Assembly: GCF_021166475.1 (NCBI RefSeq)
Contig: NZ_JAJOYS010000001.1
Location: 372,001 to 436,000 of the forward strand
Origin: Pelagibacterium xiamenense
Lineage (GTDB): Bacteria > Pseudomonadota > Alphaproteobacteria > Rhizobiales > Devosiaceae
DNA: 64,000 bases
Direction: 5' to 3'
The position numbers and the translations under genes were made by a program. The notes below the pieces were generated by a model that saw only the letters and a list, made by a program, of their open reading frames with translations, made no database searches and was not told the DNA's origin. Shown one piece after another: positions 50,649 through 59,161 of the stretch (position 1 is its first letter; every line of letters begins with the position of its first letter).

Positions 50649-51629
50649 ATGAAGTATTTCAAATGGACTGCAGGTGTCGCGCTCGCGCTGGCCGCTCTTG
50701 CGGCCCCGGCCGCGGCGCAGGACTTTCCGCTCACCCTCGAGCATAAATTCGGCACCACCATTATCGAACAAAAGCCCGAGCGCGTCGCGAGCATCGATTA
50801 TGGCGGCATCGGCAATCTCCTTGCCGTTGGCGTATCGCCCGTTACCGTGCGCCAATGGCGGGTGATGGACGGGTTCGAACATACCGCCGGCCCCTGGGCC
50901 GAGCATCTCCTGACCACCGAACCGGTCGTGCTTGACGGCGATCTCGATTTCGAGGCGATCGCCGCCACCGACCCCGACGTAATCGTTGCGCTCTATTCGG
51001 GGATCGAGGCTGCGGACTATGAAAAGCTCAGCCTGATCGCCCCCGTGGTCGCTGTGCCGGAGGGCGTGAGCGATTACGGGCTCACCTGGGAGGAGCGCGC
51101 CCGTCTCGTCGCACGGGCCCTGGGGGAGGAAGCCGAGGCCGAGCGCCAGATCGCCGCCATCCAAAGCAGCCTTGCCAACATCGCCGCGTCCCACCCTGAA
51201 TGGGCGGGCATGACCGCAGTCCTCGGCGGTTTTCGCGACGGCGCGCCGTTCGCCTATACCGAATACGACGTCCGCGCGCAGTTCCTCTACCAGATGGGCT
51301 TCGTGCCCACCGGGGCGATGGCGGAGTTGTCGGACCCGGACGGGTTCTGGCTCGATCTCTCGCCCGAACAGCTCGACGTCATCGATGCCGACGTCGTCGT
51401 CCACTACGACACCGACGACGAAGTCGCGGTTTCGCTCGAGGAACCGGCCCGCGTCTTCCTCCGGGCTTATGAAACCGGCGGCGAAGTGTTTCTCGGCGAC
51501 CTTCCGGTCGCCGCGCTCGCCCGCGTCTCGCTGCTTTCGATCCCGGTCGCGCTCGAAGCGCTCGTGCCCATGCTCGAAGCCGCCGCCGACGGCGACCCGG
51601 CAACTGAAGTCCCGGACGCCCGGCAGTAG
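50649..51629 (+). CDS. Iron-chelate binding protein 3 (family A)
   Basis: A 326-residue family A paralogue. Signal peptide ends PAAAQ; signature DFPLTLEHKFGTTIIEQKPERVASID; then GIGNLLAVGVSPVTVRQW with a short insertion (RVMDGFEHTAGPW) where the others have W-F/Y-G-x-Y, so the binding cleft differs. DPDVIVALYSGIEAADYEKLSLIAPVVAV and ADGDPATEVPDARQ close the molecule. It starts 29 nt after gene 2. Confidence 0.87.
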   Translation: MKYFKWTAGVALALAALAAPAAAQDFPLTLEHKFGTTIIEQKPERVASIDYGGIGNLLAVGVSPVTVRQWRVMDGFEHTAGPWAEHLLTTEPVVLDGDLDFEAIAATDPDVIVALYSGIEAADYEKLSLIAPVVAVPEGVSDYGLTWEERARLVARALGEEAEAERQIAAIQSSLANIAASHPEWAGMTAVLGGFRDGAPFAYTEYDVRAQFLYQMGFVPTGAMAELSDPDGFWLDLSPEQLDVIDADVVVHYDTDDEVAVSLEEPARVFLRAYETGGEVFLGDLPVAALARVSLLSIPVALEALVPMLEAAADGDPATEVPDARQ

Positions 51630-51672
51630 ACCTGGATTACAAATTCATTCTCCAACTCAACAGGAAAAGAAC

Positions 51673-52680
51673 ATGACTGCAGCCTTTGAACCTGCCCGGT
51701 CGTTGTTGACACTGGCCCTTGCGGCCGCCGCCGTTCTGGCGCCTGTCGTTTCGGCATCGGCCCAGGACTTCCCGCTCACCATCGAGCACAAATTCGGCAC
51801 GACCGTCATCGAGGAGCAGCCCGAGCGGGTGGCGACGGTTGATGGCAATGGGGCCGACAACATTCTGGCCCTGGGCATTCAGCCTGTCACGATCGAGAAC
51901 TGGTATGGCGACTACGAGAACGGGTTGTGGCCCTGGGCTTCCCCGCTCCTCACGAGCGAACCCGTCATGCTGGAGCGCGGCGATCTCAATTTCGAACTGA
52001 TCGCCGCCGCTCAGCCCGATGTCATTCTGTCGCTCTATAATGCGCTGACACCGGAAGAGTATGAAAAGCTCAGCCTGATCGCGCCCGTGGTTCCGGTCCC
52101 CGAGGGTCGTGGCGACTGGAGCCTGACCTGGGAAGAACGTGCCCATTTCACAGGACTTGCGACCGGAAAGCTGACCGAAGCAGACGCGCAGATCGACGCG
52201 ATCAACGCGCGCGCCGAGGAGATCGCGGCGGCTCATCCCGAATGGGCTGGAAAGACCGCCCTTATCGCGTGGATCTCCCGCGACGGCCAACTCGGGCTCT
52301 ATTCGTCGCACGATGCGCGGCAGCAGCTTCTTATCCAGCTCGGCTTCCAAACGCCCGACGCGGTCGATGCGCTGGACGCGGCCGGCACCGCCTCGGTCAA
52401 TCTCAGCGAGGAAGCCATCGACCTGATGAACGTTGACCTGCTGGTCTGGATCGATGGGGATGGCGATGTCAGCCCCATTATCGACCTTCCGGTGCGCCGG
52501 TTCATCGAACCGCATCTCAATGGCCAGGAAGTCGTCTTCACAAAGGAAGTGACGGGTGCTTTCTCGTACGGCTCGCTCCTGAGCATGCCCTACGCGCTCG
52601 ATCGGCTCGAAACGGCTATCGAGGCGGCGCTGGATGGCGACCCCGAAACATTCGCCGATGACCGGCCCGACAATTGGTAG
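51673..52680 (+). CDS. Iron-chelate binding protein 4 (family A)
   Basis: A 335-residue family A paralogue. Signal peptide ends SASAQ; signature DFPLTIEHKFGTTVIEEQPERVATVD; then GADNILALGIQPVTIENWYGDYENGLWPW. The DPD-ALYSG loop of the others is QPDVILSLYNALT, and the tail is LDGDPETFADDRPDNW. ATG at 51673 after CAGGAAAAGAAC. It is the last of the family A genes; the next, 81 nt on, opens family B. Confidence 0.87.
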   Translation: MTAAFEPARSLLTLALAAAAVLAPVVSASAQDFPLTIEHKFGTTVIEEQPERVATVDGNGADNILALGIQPVTIENWYGDYENGLWPWASPLLTSEPVMLERGDLNFELIAAAQPDVILSLYNALTPEEYEKLSLIAPVVPVPEGRGDWSLTWEERAHFTGLATGKLTEADAQIDAINARAEEIAAAHPEWAGKTALIAWISRDGQLGLYSSHDARQQLLIQLGFQTPDAVDALDAAGTASVNLSEEAIDLMNVDLLVWIDGDGDVSPIIDLPVRRFIEPHLNGQEVVFTKEVTGAFSYGSLLSMPYALDRLETAIEAALDGDPETFADDRPDNW

Positions 52681-52761
52681 CGATTGCGGCCGACTGGTCC
52701 AGAACGCGTTTCCAGCGTCCTGCGCGCGCCCAAAAACCTAACCCTTCACTGGAATAGGCAA

Positions 52762-53760
52762 ATGCATTTTTTGATAAAGCATATACTCGCCGTCGCCTTC
52801 GTGGCCTTCGCGCTTACGGCCCCCGCCGTGGCTGACGACACCCGCATCTTCGTCGACGACATGGGCCACGAAGTGGAAATCCCCGTGGCGCCCCAGCGTA
52901 TCGTCTCCATGCGCGGCGAGCAGTTCGCCGCGCCGCTTATCGAGATGGGCGCCAATATCGTCGGCTCCACGGGCCGCACCGATCCGCTGCTCAACGATGG
53001 CAAGCCCTATATCCGTGGGGCCTACCACGCGCTCGACTATCGCTTCGGCGACGACGGTATCGTCTGGGTCGGCAGTCCCAACGAACACGATTTCGAGGCT
53101 GTCGCCGCGGTCGAGCCCGACCTCATCATCCTGCCGGACTTCTCCGCCGAGAGCTACGACAAGCTGGCGCTGATCGCCCCCACGGTCGTCATCAACATCT
53201 GGGGCCAGTCGATGCTCGAGCGCTACCGCAAGATCGCCAATATTGCCGGCACGCTTGACGAATACGAGCGCCTTCTCGCCCGCTACAACGAACGCCTCGA
53301 ACGCGCCCGCGCGACGATCGCGGACGCCATCGGCGACCCGGCAAGCGTTTCGGTCGCCGTCGCCCACGGCGCCGAGGACGGGCTCAGGGTCTACCGCGAT
53401 TACGGCACGCTGAGTCAGGTGCTGCGCGATCTGGGCTTTTCGATGCCCGCGATCATTGCCGAGCAGGAAGAGGCCAATTCGACATTGAGCCCCGAACTGA
53501 TCGAAGAGATCGACGCGGACTTCATCATCGATACCTATTTCCCGGCCTTCGACCAGACCGTGAGCTCGGTGACGGCCGATTGGGACGCCATGCTCCCCAA
53601 CTGGCGCGACCTGCTGCACGCGGGCCGGCACAACCAGTTTTTCATGATTCATCGCGACGAGATGCGCGCGGTCACGTTCCAGTCGCTCCGCACCACGCTC
53701 GACATCGTCGTCGCCAACATCGCCTCGCGGCCCTTCGTGCCGCTGGGCGCGGACAAATAA
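52762..53760 (+). CDS. Iron-chelate binding protein 5 (family B, no cysteine pair)
   Basis: A 332-residue binding protein of a different branch. Signal peptide ends PAVAD; signature DDMGHEVEIPVAPQRIVSMRGEQFAAPLIEMGANIVGSTGR. It has VEPDLIILPDFSAESYDKLALIAPTVV and ends FVPLGADK. Where the four other family B proteins have a C-x5-C motif (WCxxLHAC), this one has WRDLLHAG, so both cysteines are lost. It is the most divergent of family B and heads that group; gap to gene 4 is 81 nt, to gene 6 only 10 nt. Confidence 0.85.
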   Translation: MHFLIKHILAVAFVAFALTAPAVADDTRIFVDDMGHEVEIPVAPQRIVSMRGEQFAAPLIEMGANIVGSTGRTDPLLNDGKPYIRGAYHALDYRFGDDGIVWVGSPNEHDFEAVAAVEPDLIILPDFSAESYDKLALIAPTVVINIWGQSMLERYRKIANIAGTLDEYERLLARYNERLERARATIADAIGDPASVSVAVAHGAEDGLRVYRDYGTLSQVLRDLGFSMPAIIAEQEEANSTLSPELIEEIDADFIIDTYFPAFDQTVSSVTADWDAMLPNWRDLLHAGRHNQFFMIHRDEMRAVTFQSLRTTLDIVVANIASRPFVPLGADK

Positions 53761-53770
53761 GGAAAATCCG

Positions 53771-54745
53771 ATGAAACTGATTTCTGCACTTGCCGCCGGC
53801 GTTCACGCGGTCGCCGCTCTTGTAACCCCCGCCATCGCCCAGCAGACCATGACGGTCACCGACGATGCCGGTCGCGAGGTCGTCGTGCCCGCGCATCCCC
53901 AGCGCGTCGTTTCCCAGAACGACAACCGCCTAACCCTGCCGCTCCTCGAACTTGGCGTACCGCTCGTGGGCAGCGCCGGGCGGATCGATGCCGGGGGTAA
54001 ACCCTATCTGCGCGCGGTCCCCGACCTTCTCGGCATCGATTTCGACACCGCCGATTTCGAATTCGTGGGCACCTATAACGAACTCGACTACGAGGCGATC
54101 GCCGCGCTCGAACCCGACCTCATCGTCACCATGCTCGAAGATCAGGTCGAACAGCTGTCGATCATTGCCCCGACACTGGTCATCGATCCCAACCAGTATC
54201 CGGTCAAGGAAGGCATGCGGCGGATTGCGGATGTAACGGGCACGACGGACGCCTATGAGGCGTTGGCAGCCGCCTATGAGCGCAAGCTAGAAACCGTCTC
54301 GCACTTCATCCCCGAACCGGGCGATATCACCGTTTCGGTGACCTTCTCGTTCCCGGCGGGCGAAGACGTCTATGTTTATAACGACCTGGGCGCCCTGACT
54401 GTCGCGCTCAGCGATCTGGGACTGCAACTGCCTGCATTGGCGCGCGAGATGGACGCGCGGTCGATGCCGATCAGTCCGGAAGTCTGGCCCGAGACAGACG
54501 GCGACTTCGTCATCAATTTCTACGGCACGACGCCGGAGGACGGGCCCGAGCAGGTGCGCGCGGGGCTCGATCACTATCTCGAGGGTTGGTGCGGGTTTCT
54601 CCACGCCTGCCGGGAGGGGCAATACCTGTTCTTCCCCTACGCAAGCTACGGCTATTCCTTCGGTGCGTTGGGTCTGAACCTCGACCTTCTGACCACACAT
54701 ATCGCGGGCCGGGATTTCGTCCCGTTCGAGGAAGGCGGGGCGTAA
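53771..54745 (+). CDS. Iron-chelate binding protein 6 (family B)
   Basis: A 324-residue binding protein. Signal peptide ends PAIAQ; signature DDAGREVVVPAHPQRVVSQNDNRLTLPLLELGVPLVGSAGR; LEPDLIVTMLEDQVEQLSIIAPTLV in the first lobe and GWCGFLHACREGQ near the end (C-x5-C). The stop directly abuts the start of the ferredoxin gene (TAAATG). It shares the late FVPFEE end with proteins 8 and 9. Confidence 0.87.
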   Translation: MKLISALAAGVHAVAALVTPAIAQQTMTVTDDAGREVVVPAHPQRVVSQNDNRLTLPLLELGVPLVGSAGRIDAGGKPYLRAVPDLLGIDFDTADFEFVGTYNELDYEAIAALEPDLIVTMLEDQVEQLSIIAPTLVIDPNQYPVKEGMRRIADVTGTTDAYEALAAAYERKLETVSHFIPEPGDITVSVTFSFPAGEDVYVYNDLGALTVALSDLGLQLPALAREMDARSMPISPEVWPETDGDFVINFYGTTPEDGPEQVRAGLDHYLEGWCGFLHACREGQYLFFPYASYGYSFGALGLNLDLLTTHIAGRDFVPFEEGGA

Positions 54746-55669
54746 ATGTCCAAACACGTCTTTTGCCGCGATTTGTGCCTTGAAAGGGGCGAGCCGCACG
54801 AAGGGACGGGCAACGCGCCGGCGCGTGCATTGCTCCTCGCCTGGCCGCGCGGCAAATGGCGGACCCCACGCTGGGAATCGGCGGATATGAGCCCGGCGCT
54901 GGCCAGGGCGGTGCACCACGCCTCCCAGAACGGCGTGCACGTCGCTCTGGTCGACAAGGTGGGGGAGACCGACAGCCTCCCCCGGCTTCAGGCCCAACCG
55001 GAATCGGTTTTTGCCGATTTCGAGAACGAGACGGATTTGATCGCCGCCATCGACAACTACGTAAACGGCACGGTTTTCGAGGGCACGCGCGATCCGCGCA
55101 CGACCATTCTCGTTTGCACCGACAGCCGCCGCGACGCTTGCTGCGCGCGCTACGGGTTCTCGACCTATAAGGCCTTGACCGCCATTGCCGATCCCGAAAA
55201 GTTCAACATCGTGCAGGCAACGCATCTGGGCGGATGCCGGTTTGCCGCCTCGCTTGTCGTCGTGCCGCAACGTCAGCGCTATGGCCGTATGACGGCGGGC
55301 CAGGCGCCGGCCTTTCTCGAGGCCTTGTCGCGCGGCGAGGTTTTCCTGCCCGCCTATAAGGGCCGTACGGACGTGCCCGAGCCGCTGCAGGTCGCCGAAC
55401 TCGCGGCCCTGCGCTGGGCCGAGACCCACACAAGAACGACCGGCCCCGTCGCGCTCGACGCGTCCGACATGCCCGAGGACCCTCAAGAAGGCACGGAACT
55501 GACGGTTCACGCCGCCATCCACGGCACCGAACTCGATATCCGCCTCAAGGCGCGAATGTTCCACGTCCAGGGCAATTGCGGCGTCGTCGCCGAAGGCGGC
55601 GGCCAGCACACGCTGCGCTGGTGCCTCAGCGGGGTCACGACGTCGACACAGCCCCAGTTCCAACCATGA
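54746..55669 (+). CDS. Sucrase/ferredoxin-like (thioredoxin-fold [2Fe-2S]) protein
   Basis: A 307-residue cytosolic protein of the Suc/Fer-like family, related to yeast Apd1 thioredoxin-like ferredoxins. Candidate cluster ligands: C124 and C132/C133 in CTDSRRDACCARYG, and H160 and C164 in HLGGCRFAA; most relatives have a second histidine where C164 stands. There is no signal peptide, so it acts in the cytoplasm. It sits in the middle of the binding-protein array, abutting gene 6 and overlapping gene 7 by 4 nt. I infer ferric-chelate reduction and iron release after import. Confidence 0.8.
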   Translation: MSKHVFCRDLCLERGEPHEGTGNAPARALLLAWPRGKWRTPRWESADMSPALARAVHHASQNGVHVALVDKVGETDSLPRLQAQPESVFADFENETDLIAAIDNYVNGTVFEGTRDPRTTILVCTDSRRDACCARYGFSTYKALTAIADPEKFNIVQATHLGGCRFAASLVVVPQRQRYGRMTAGQAPAFLEALSRGEVFLPAYKGRTDVPEPLQVAELAALRWAETHTRTTGPVALDASDMPEDPQEGTELTVHAAIHGTELDIRLKARMFHVQGNCGVVAEGGGQHTLRWCLSGVTTSTQPQFQP

Positions 55670-56640
55670 AAGTTCTTGCCATGATAAACCGCGTCGCCAG
55701 CGCGTGCCTGGTCTTTGCCTTGGCCGCTTTCCCGGCCATAGGCCAGCAAACTGTGACCTTCACCGACGATGCCGGACGCACCGTCGAGATCCCGGCCGAT
55801 CCCCAGCGCATCGCCGCATTGCACGATCTTTCCATCACGGTGCCGCTGATCGAACTCGGTGTCTATCCCGCCGCGAGCCATGGGCGGACCACAGAGGAGG
55901 GCGTGGGGTTCATTCGTTCTTCAAAAGTGCTCACCGGCGTCGATTTCGATAATTCCGACATCCAATTCGTTGGCAATCTGCCCGTGGACATCGAGGCGGT
56001 CGCCATCGTCGAGCCGGACCTTATTATCACCACCCCCTGGCAGACCACGCCGGTCGAGCAACTCGAAGCCATCGCACCTACAATCGTGCTCGATGACACA
56101 GTCCGTGGCGACCTGGGCATGTATGAGACCCTTGCCGAAATCACCGGCACTGAGGACGCCCTCGCCGTTCTGGAGGGCCGCTACGAAAGTCAGATCGAGC
56201 AAATCAAGCGCCTGATCGATACCTCGGACATCTCGGTCAATGTCATTCAGGGAGTGAACGGCGAGGTGCTGTCCTGGCATACATATGGCGGGCTTGGCCG
56301 GGTGTTACGCGATGCGGGCTTTCAGTTCCCCCAACGGGTGGACGCGATCCCCGAGGGGGATTTCGAGCGTATGAGCGCAGAGACCTTCCCAGAGCTCGAC
56401 GCCGACTTCCTGTTTGTCACCTACCGCACCGACACGCTCGAAACCCCCGACGACGCCATCGCCTACCTCGAAGAGGTGATGCCCAATTTCTGCGACTTCC
56501 TGCACGCGTGCCGGGAAAACCAGATGATCGTCATGCCCCGTGAGGAGGCCTCGGCGTCCTCGTATTACGGGCTCGGCGTGATGGCCTACACAATCATCTC
56601 GCACATCTCGGGCCGGGACTTCACGCCCAAGCCCGACTGA
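55666..56640 (+). CDS. Iron-chelate binding protein 7 (family B)
   Basis: A 324-residue paralogue. Signal peptide ends AIGQ; signature DDAGRTVEIPADPQRIAALHDLSITVPLIELGVYPAASHGR; then SKVLTGVDFDNSDIQFVGNLPVDIEAVAIVEPDLIITTPWQT and NFCDFLHACRENQ (C-x5-C) near the end. The ATG at 55666 overlaps the ferredoxin stop; the frame to 55576 is inside that gene. The long FDNSDIxFVG segment is shared with proteins 8 and 9. Confidence 0.88.
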   Translation: MKVLAMINRVASACLVFALAAFPAIGQQTVTFTDDAGRTVEIPADPQRIAALHDLSITVPLIELGVYPAASHGRTTEEGVGFIRSSKVLTGVDFDNSDIQFVGNLPVDIEAVAIVEPDLIITTPWQTTPVEQLEAIAPTIVLDDTVRGDLGMYETLAEITGTEDALAVLEGRYESQIEQIKRLIDTSDISVNVIQGVNGEVLSWHTYGGLGRVLRDAGFQFPQRVDAIPEGDFERMSAETFPELDADFLFVTYRTDTLETPDDAIAYLEEVMPNFCDFLHACRENQMIVMPREEASASSYYGLGVMAYTIISHISGRDFTPKPD

Positions 56641-56665
56641 CCGGAATTTTTTTAGAGGCACTTTC

Positions 56666-57637
56666 ATGAAAGCCATACTGATGCTCGCGATGGGGGCCGT
56701 TCTGGCCCTCTCGCCTTGTTCTGCCATGGCGCAGGAAACCCGCACCGTGGTCGATGGCACCGGCACAGAAATCGCAGTGCCAACGAACCCTCAGCGCATC
56801 GTGACGCTGCACGACAGCCGGCTCACCGTGCCGCTTCTGGAACTCGGCGTCGTGCCGGTGGGCAGCCACGGCCGCGTGGCAGGGGACGGCACGCCCTTCA
56901 TCCGCTCGAGCCTCGAAATCACCGGCTTTGATTTCGACAATAGCGACATCGCCTTTGTCGGCGAAACGCCCATCGATGCCGAGCAGGTTGCAGCGCTTGA
57001 GCCCGACCTGATCATCGCCCCCAACTGGGAAGAAGTCGGTATCGATCAGCTGCGCACCATCGCGCCGACCTATGTCTTCGATTATGGCGCGATCACCGAC
57101 GAGTTCGAGATCTATCAAAAGATCGCCGAACTGGCCGGCGTCGAGGGCCGCCTCGCGACCCTCGAGGCGCGTTATGCCGAGCAGATCCGCATGATCCGCG
57201 CACTTGTCGCGGACCCCGCCGAAATCACCGTCAGCGTCATCCAGCCGCGTCAGGGCCAGGTGCGCGTCTGGAACACCTATTTCTCGCTCGGCAAGGTGCT
57301 GCGCGACGCAGGCTTTTCCTTCCCCGCGGCGATCGATGCCGTCGGGGGTGCGGAGGCTGCGGACTTCAGCGCCGAAGTGCTCCCCGAACTCGATGCCGAC
57401 TTCATCTTCATCACCTATCCGCTGATGGCCTTCGGTCAGACCCCGGCCGATACCGAAGCGGCCATGGCCGACGTTCTGCCCGGCTGGTGCGGCGTGCTTC
57501 ACGCCTGCCGCAACGGCCAGGTGATCTATCTGCCGCGTTCGGTGGCCTCCTCGACCTCCTATGAGGCCTTGGGCCAGATGGCCCAGGCCGTCGCCAGCCA
57601 CATCGTCGGCCGCGATTTCGTGCCGATGCCCGATTGA
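56666..57637 (+). CDS. Iron-chelate binding protein 8 (family B)
   Basis: A 323-residue paralogue close to proteins 7 and 9. Signal peptide ends SAMAQ; signature DGTGTEIAVPTNPQRIVTLHDSRLTVPLLELGVVPVGSHGR; FDFDNSDIAFVGETPIDAEQVAALEPDLIIAP; GWCGVLHACRNGQVIYLPRSVASSTSY; ends VGRDFVPMPD. It lies 25 nt after gene 7. The extent of similarity to gene 9 suggests a recent duplication. Confidence 0.88.
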   Translation: MKAILMLAMGAVLALSPCSAMAQETRTVVDGTGTEIAVPTNPQRIVTLHDSRLTVPLLELGVVPVGSHGRVAGDGTPFIRSSLEITGFDFDNSDIAFVGETPIDAEQVAALEPDLIIAPNWEEVGIDQLRTIAPTYVFDYGAITDEFEIYQKIAELAGVEGRLATLEARYAEQIRMIRALVADPAEITVSVIQPRQGQVRVWNTYFSLGKVLRDAGFSFPAAIDAVGGAEAADFSAEVLPELDADFIFITYPLMAFGQTPADTEAAMADVLPGWCGVLHACRNGQVIYLPRSVASSTSYEALGQMAQAVASHIVGRDFVPMPD

Positions 57638-57656
57638 CCACCAAGACCTGGAGACA

Positions 57657-58634
57657 ATGATCCACACCATGACCTACCGCACCAAACTTGCAACCGTGGC
57701 CGTTTTCGCCAGCTTCGCCGTCACCGCGGGCGTTGCCCAGGACACGCTGACCCTGACCGACGGCACCGGAACCGAAGTCGCCGTGCCCGCCGAACCCGAA
57801 CGCATCGTCTCGCTCCATGACACCTCGCTCACCGTTGCGCTCATCGAGCTTGGTGTCATCCCCGTGGGCAGCCACGGCCGCACCGAGGAGGACGGTACGC
57901 CGTTCATCCGTTCGGCCGAGCTTGTCACGGGGTATGATTTCGCCAACAGCGGCATCGCATTCGTCGGCAACCTCCCAGCCGACGTCGAGGCCGTCGCCGC
58001 GCTCGAACCCGACCTGATCCTGACCACCAGCTGGCAAACCGCCGGCGTCGACCAGCTTCGCGCCATCGCGCCGACCTATGTCTTCGATATCGACGCGACC
58101 GACGATTTCGACGTCTACGCGCGGATCGCGGAGGTGACGGGCACCACGGACCGGCTGGAAAAGCTCGAAAACCGCTACCGGGCGCAGCTCGAGGTGATCA
58201 ACGGCCTTGTGGACACCTCCGGGATCACCGTGAGCGTCATCCAGGGCTACAATGGCGAATTGCAGGTCTGGAATACCTATGGCTCGCTCGGCAAGGTGCT
58301 GCGCGATGCGGGCTTCACCTTCCCCGACGCGATCAATGCCATCGAGGGCAATTCACGCCAGATCTTCTCGGGTGAGGCCTATCCCGAGTTCGACGGCGAT
58401 TTCATCTTCGTCACCTACCGCCCCAGCCGGGGCGAAACGCCTGCGGATGCCCGCGCCGCCCTCGACGAGGTGCTGCCCGGCTGGTGCGACGTGCTCCACG
58501 CCTGCGCCAACAATCAGGTGATTTACATCCCGCGCGAAATCGCCTCCTCGGCGACCTACGACTCGCTGTTTGCGCTCACCGAGATTGTCGGGAGCCAGAT
58601 CGTCGGGCGGGATTTCGTTCCGATGCCCGAATAG
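57657..58634 (+). CDS. Iron-chelate binding protein 9 (family B)
   Basis: A 325-residue paralogue, the last of the array. Signal peptide ends AGVAQ; signature DGTGTEVAVPAEPERIVSLHDTSLTVALIELGVIPVGSHGR; YDFANSGIAFVGNLPADVEAVAALEPDLILTTSWQT; GWCDVLHACANNQVIYIPREIASSATY; ends VGRDFVPMPE. The ATG at 57657 lies 19 nt after gene 8. Its 3' end overlaps a convergent gene by 59 nt. Confidence 0.88.
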   Translation: MIHTMTYRTKLATVAVFASFAVTAGVAQDTLTLTDGTGTEVAVPAEPERIVSLHDTSLTVALIELGVIPVGSHGRTEEDGTPFIRSAELVTGYDFANSGIAFVGNLPADVEAVAALEPDLILTTSWQTAGVDQLRAIAPTYVFDIDATDDFDVYARIAEVTGTTDRLEKLENRYRAQLEVINGLVDTSGITVSVIQGYNGELQVWNTYGSLGKVLRDAGFTFPDAINAIEGNSRQIFSGEAYPEFDGDFIFVTYRPSRGETPADARAALDEVLPGWCDVLHACANNQVIYIPREIASSATYDSLFALTEIVGSQIVGRDFVPMPE

Positions 58635-59127
58635 AATCATCGGATTCGTCAAGCTGGGGAGCGGTTTCCCGCCGCTCCCCATCGTGCTCGATATGGCTCG
58701 AAAACCATTGATATGACCCCAACGCGATGAGCGCGAACATCGCGGCTGTCAAAAGGATCGCCGGATAGATGGCTTGAGACAGGCCCTCGGTATTGGCCTT
58801 GAAGACCATCACCAGCGCTTCGAGGCTCGCGGCGATGACAATGATGGTGATGAATTTCGTGATCGAGCGTCGCGATTCCACCGATGAACGCAGCTCGCGC
58901 TTGCGAACGATTTCCTCCTCGGCGATGAACTTGGCCGTCTCCACAACGGCAAATCCGATGATGACGATGCCGATACTATCGAGAAGCGCATTCACCGGAT
59001 CGCCCGAAAGCACCCCGGCACTCGCTTTTATCACGGCGGTAATCAGCAACACTCCGGCAAGCGCCATGAGGAAAATCGTTGCCGTTACGAAATAAACCAG
59101 CGCCAGCCGGGCATAAATAGCGTTCAA
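58576..59127 (-). CDS. Stress-controlled membrane protein of unknown function
   Basis: A 183-residue inner-membrane protein with four hydrophobic segments (LALVYFVTATIFLMALAGVLLITAV; ALLDSIGIVIIGFAVVETAKFI; ITKFITIIVIAASLEALVMVF; AIYPAILLTAAMFALIALGSY) and a charged C-terminus. I chose the TTG at 59127, with AAGGA upstream, because an exact EcfG promoter occupies 59162-59186 and its -10 overlaps the longer frame's first codon (59163). Its 3' end overlaps binding protein gene 9 by 59 nt. Family not recognised. Confidence 0.65.
   Translation of the reverse strand: MNAIYARLALVYFVTATIFLMALAGVLLITAVIKASAGVLSGDPVNALLDSIGIVIIGFAVVETAKFIAEEEIVRKRELRSSVESRRSITKFITIIVIAASLEALVMVFKANTEGLSQAIYPAILLTAAMFALIALGSYQWFSSHIEHDGERRETAPQLDESDDSIRASERNPARRSGSRQSR
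58656..58680 (+). terminator. GC-rich hairpin after the binding-protein array
   Basis: A 9-bp perfect stem (58656-58664 with 58672-58680) and 7-nt loop, 21 nt after the last binding-protein stop. No T run follows, so intrinsic termination is doubtful; it may protect the 3' end of the long iron transcript. It lies inside the convergent coding region. Confidence 0.35.
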
Positions 59128-59161
59128 CGCAATTTCGTCCTTATCGATTATCCACAAGACC

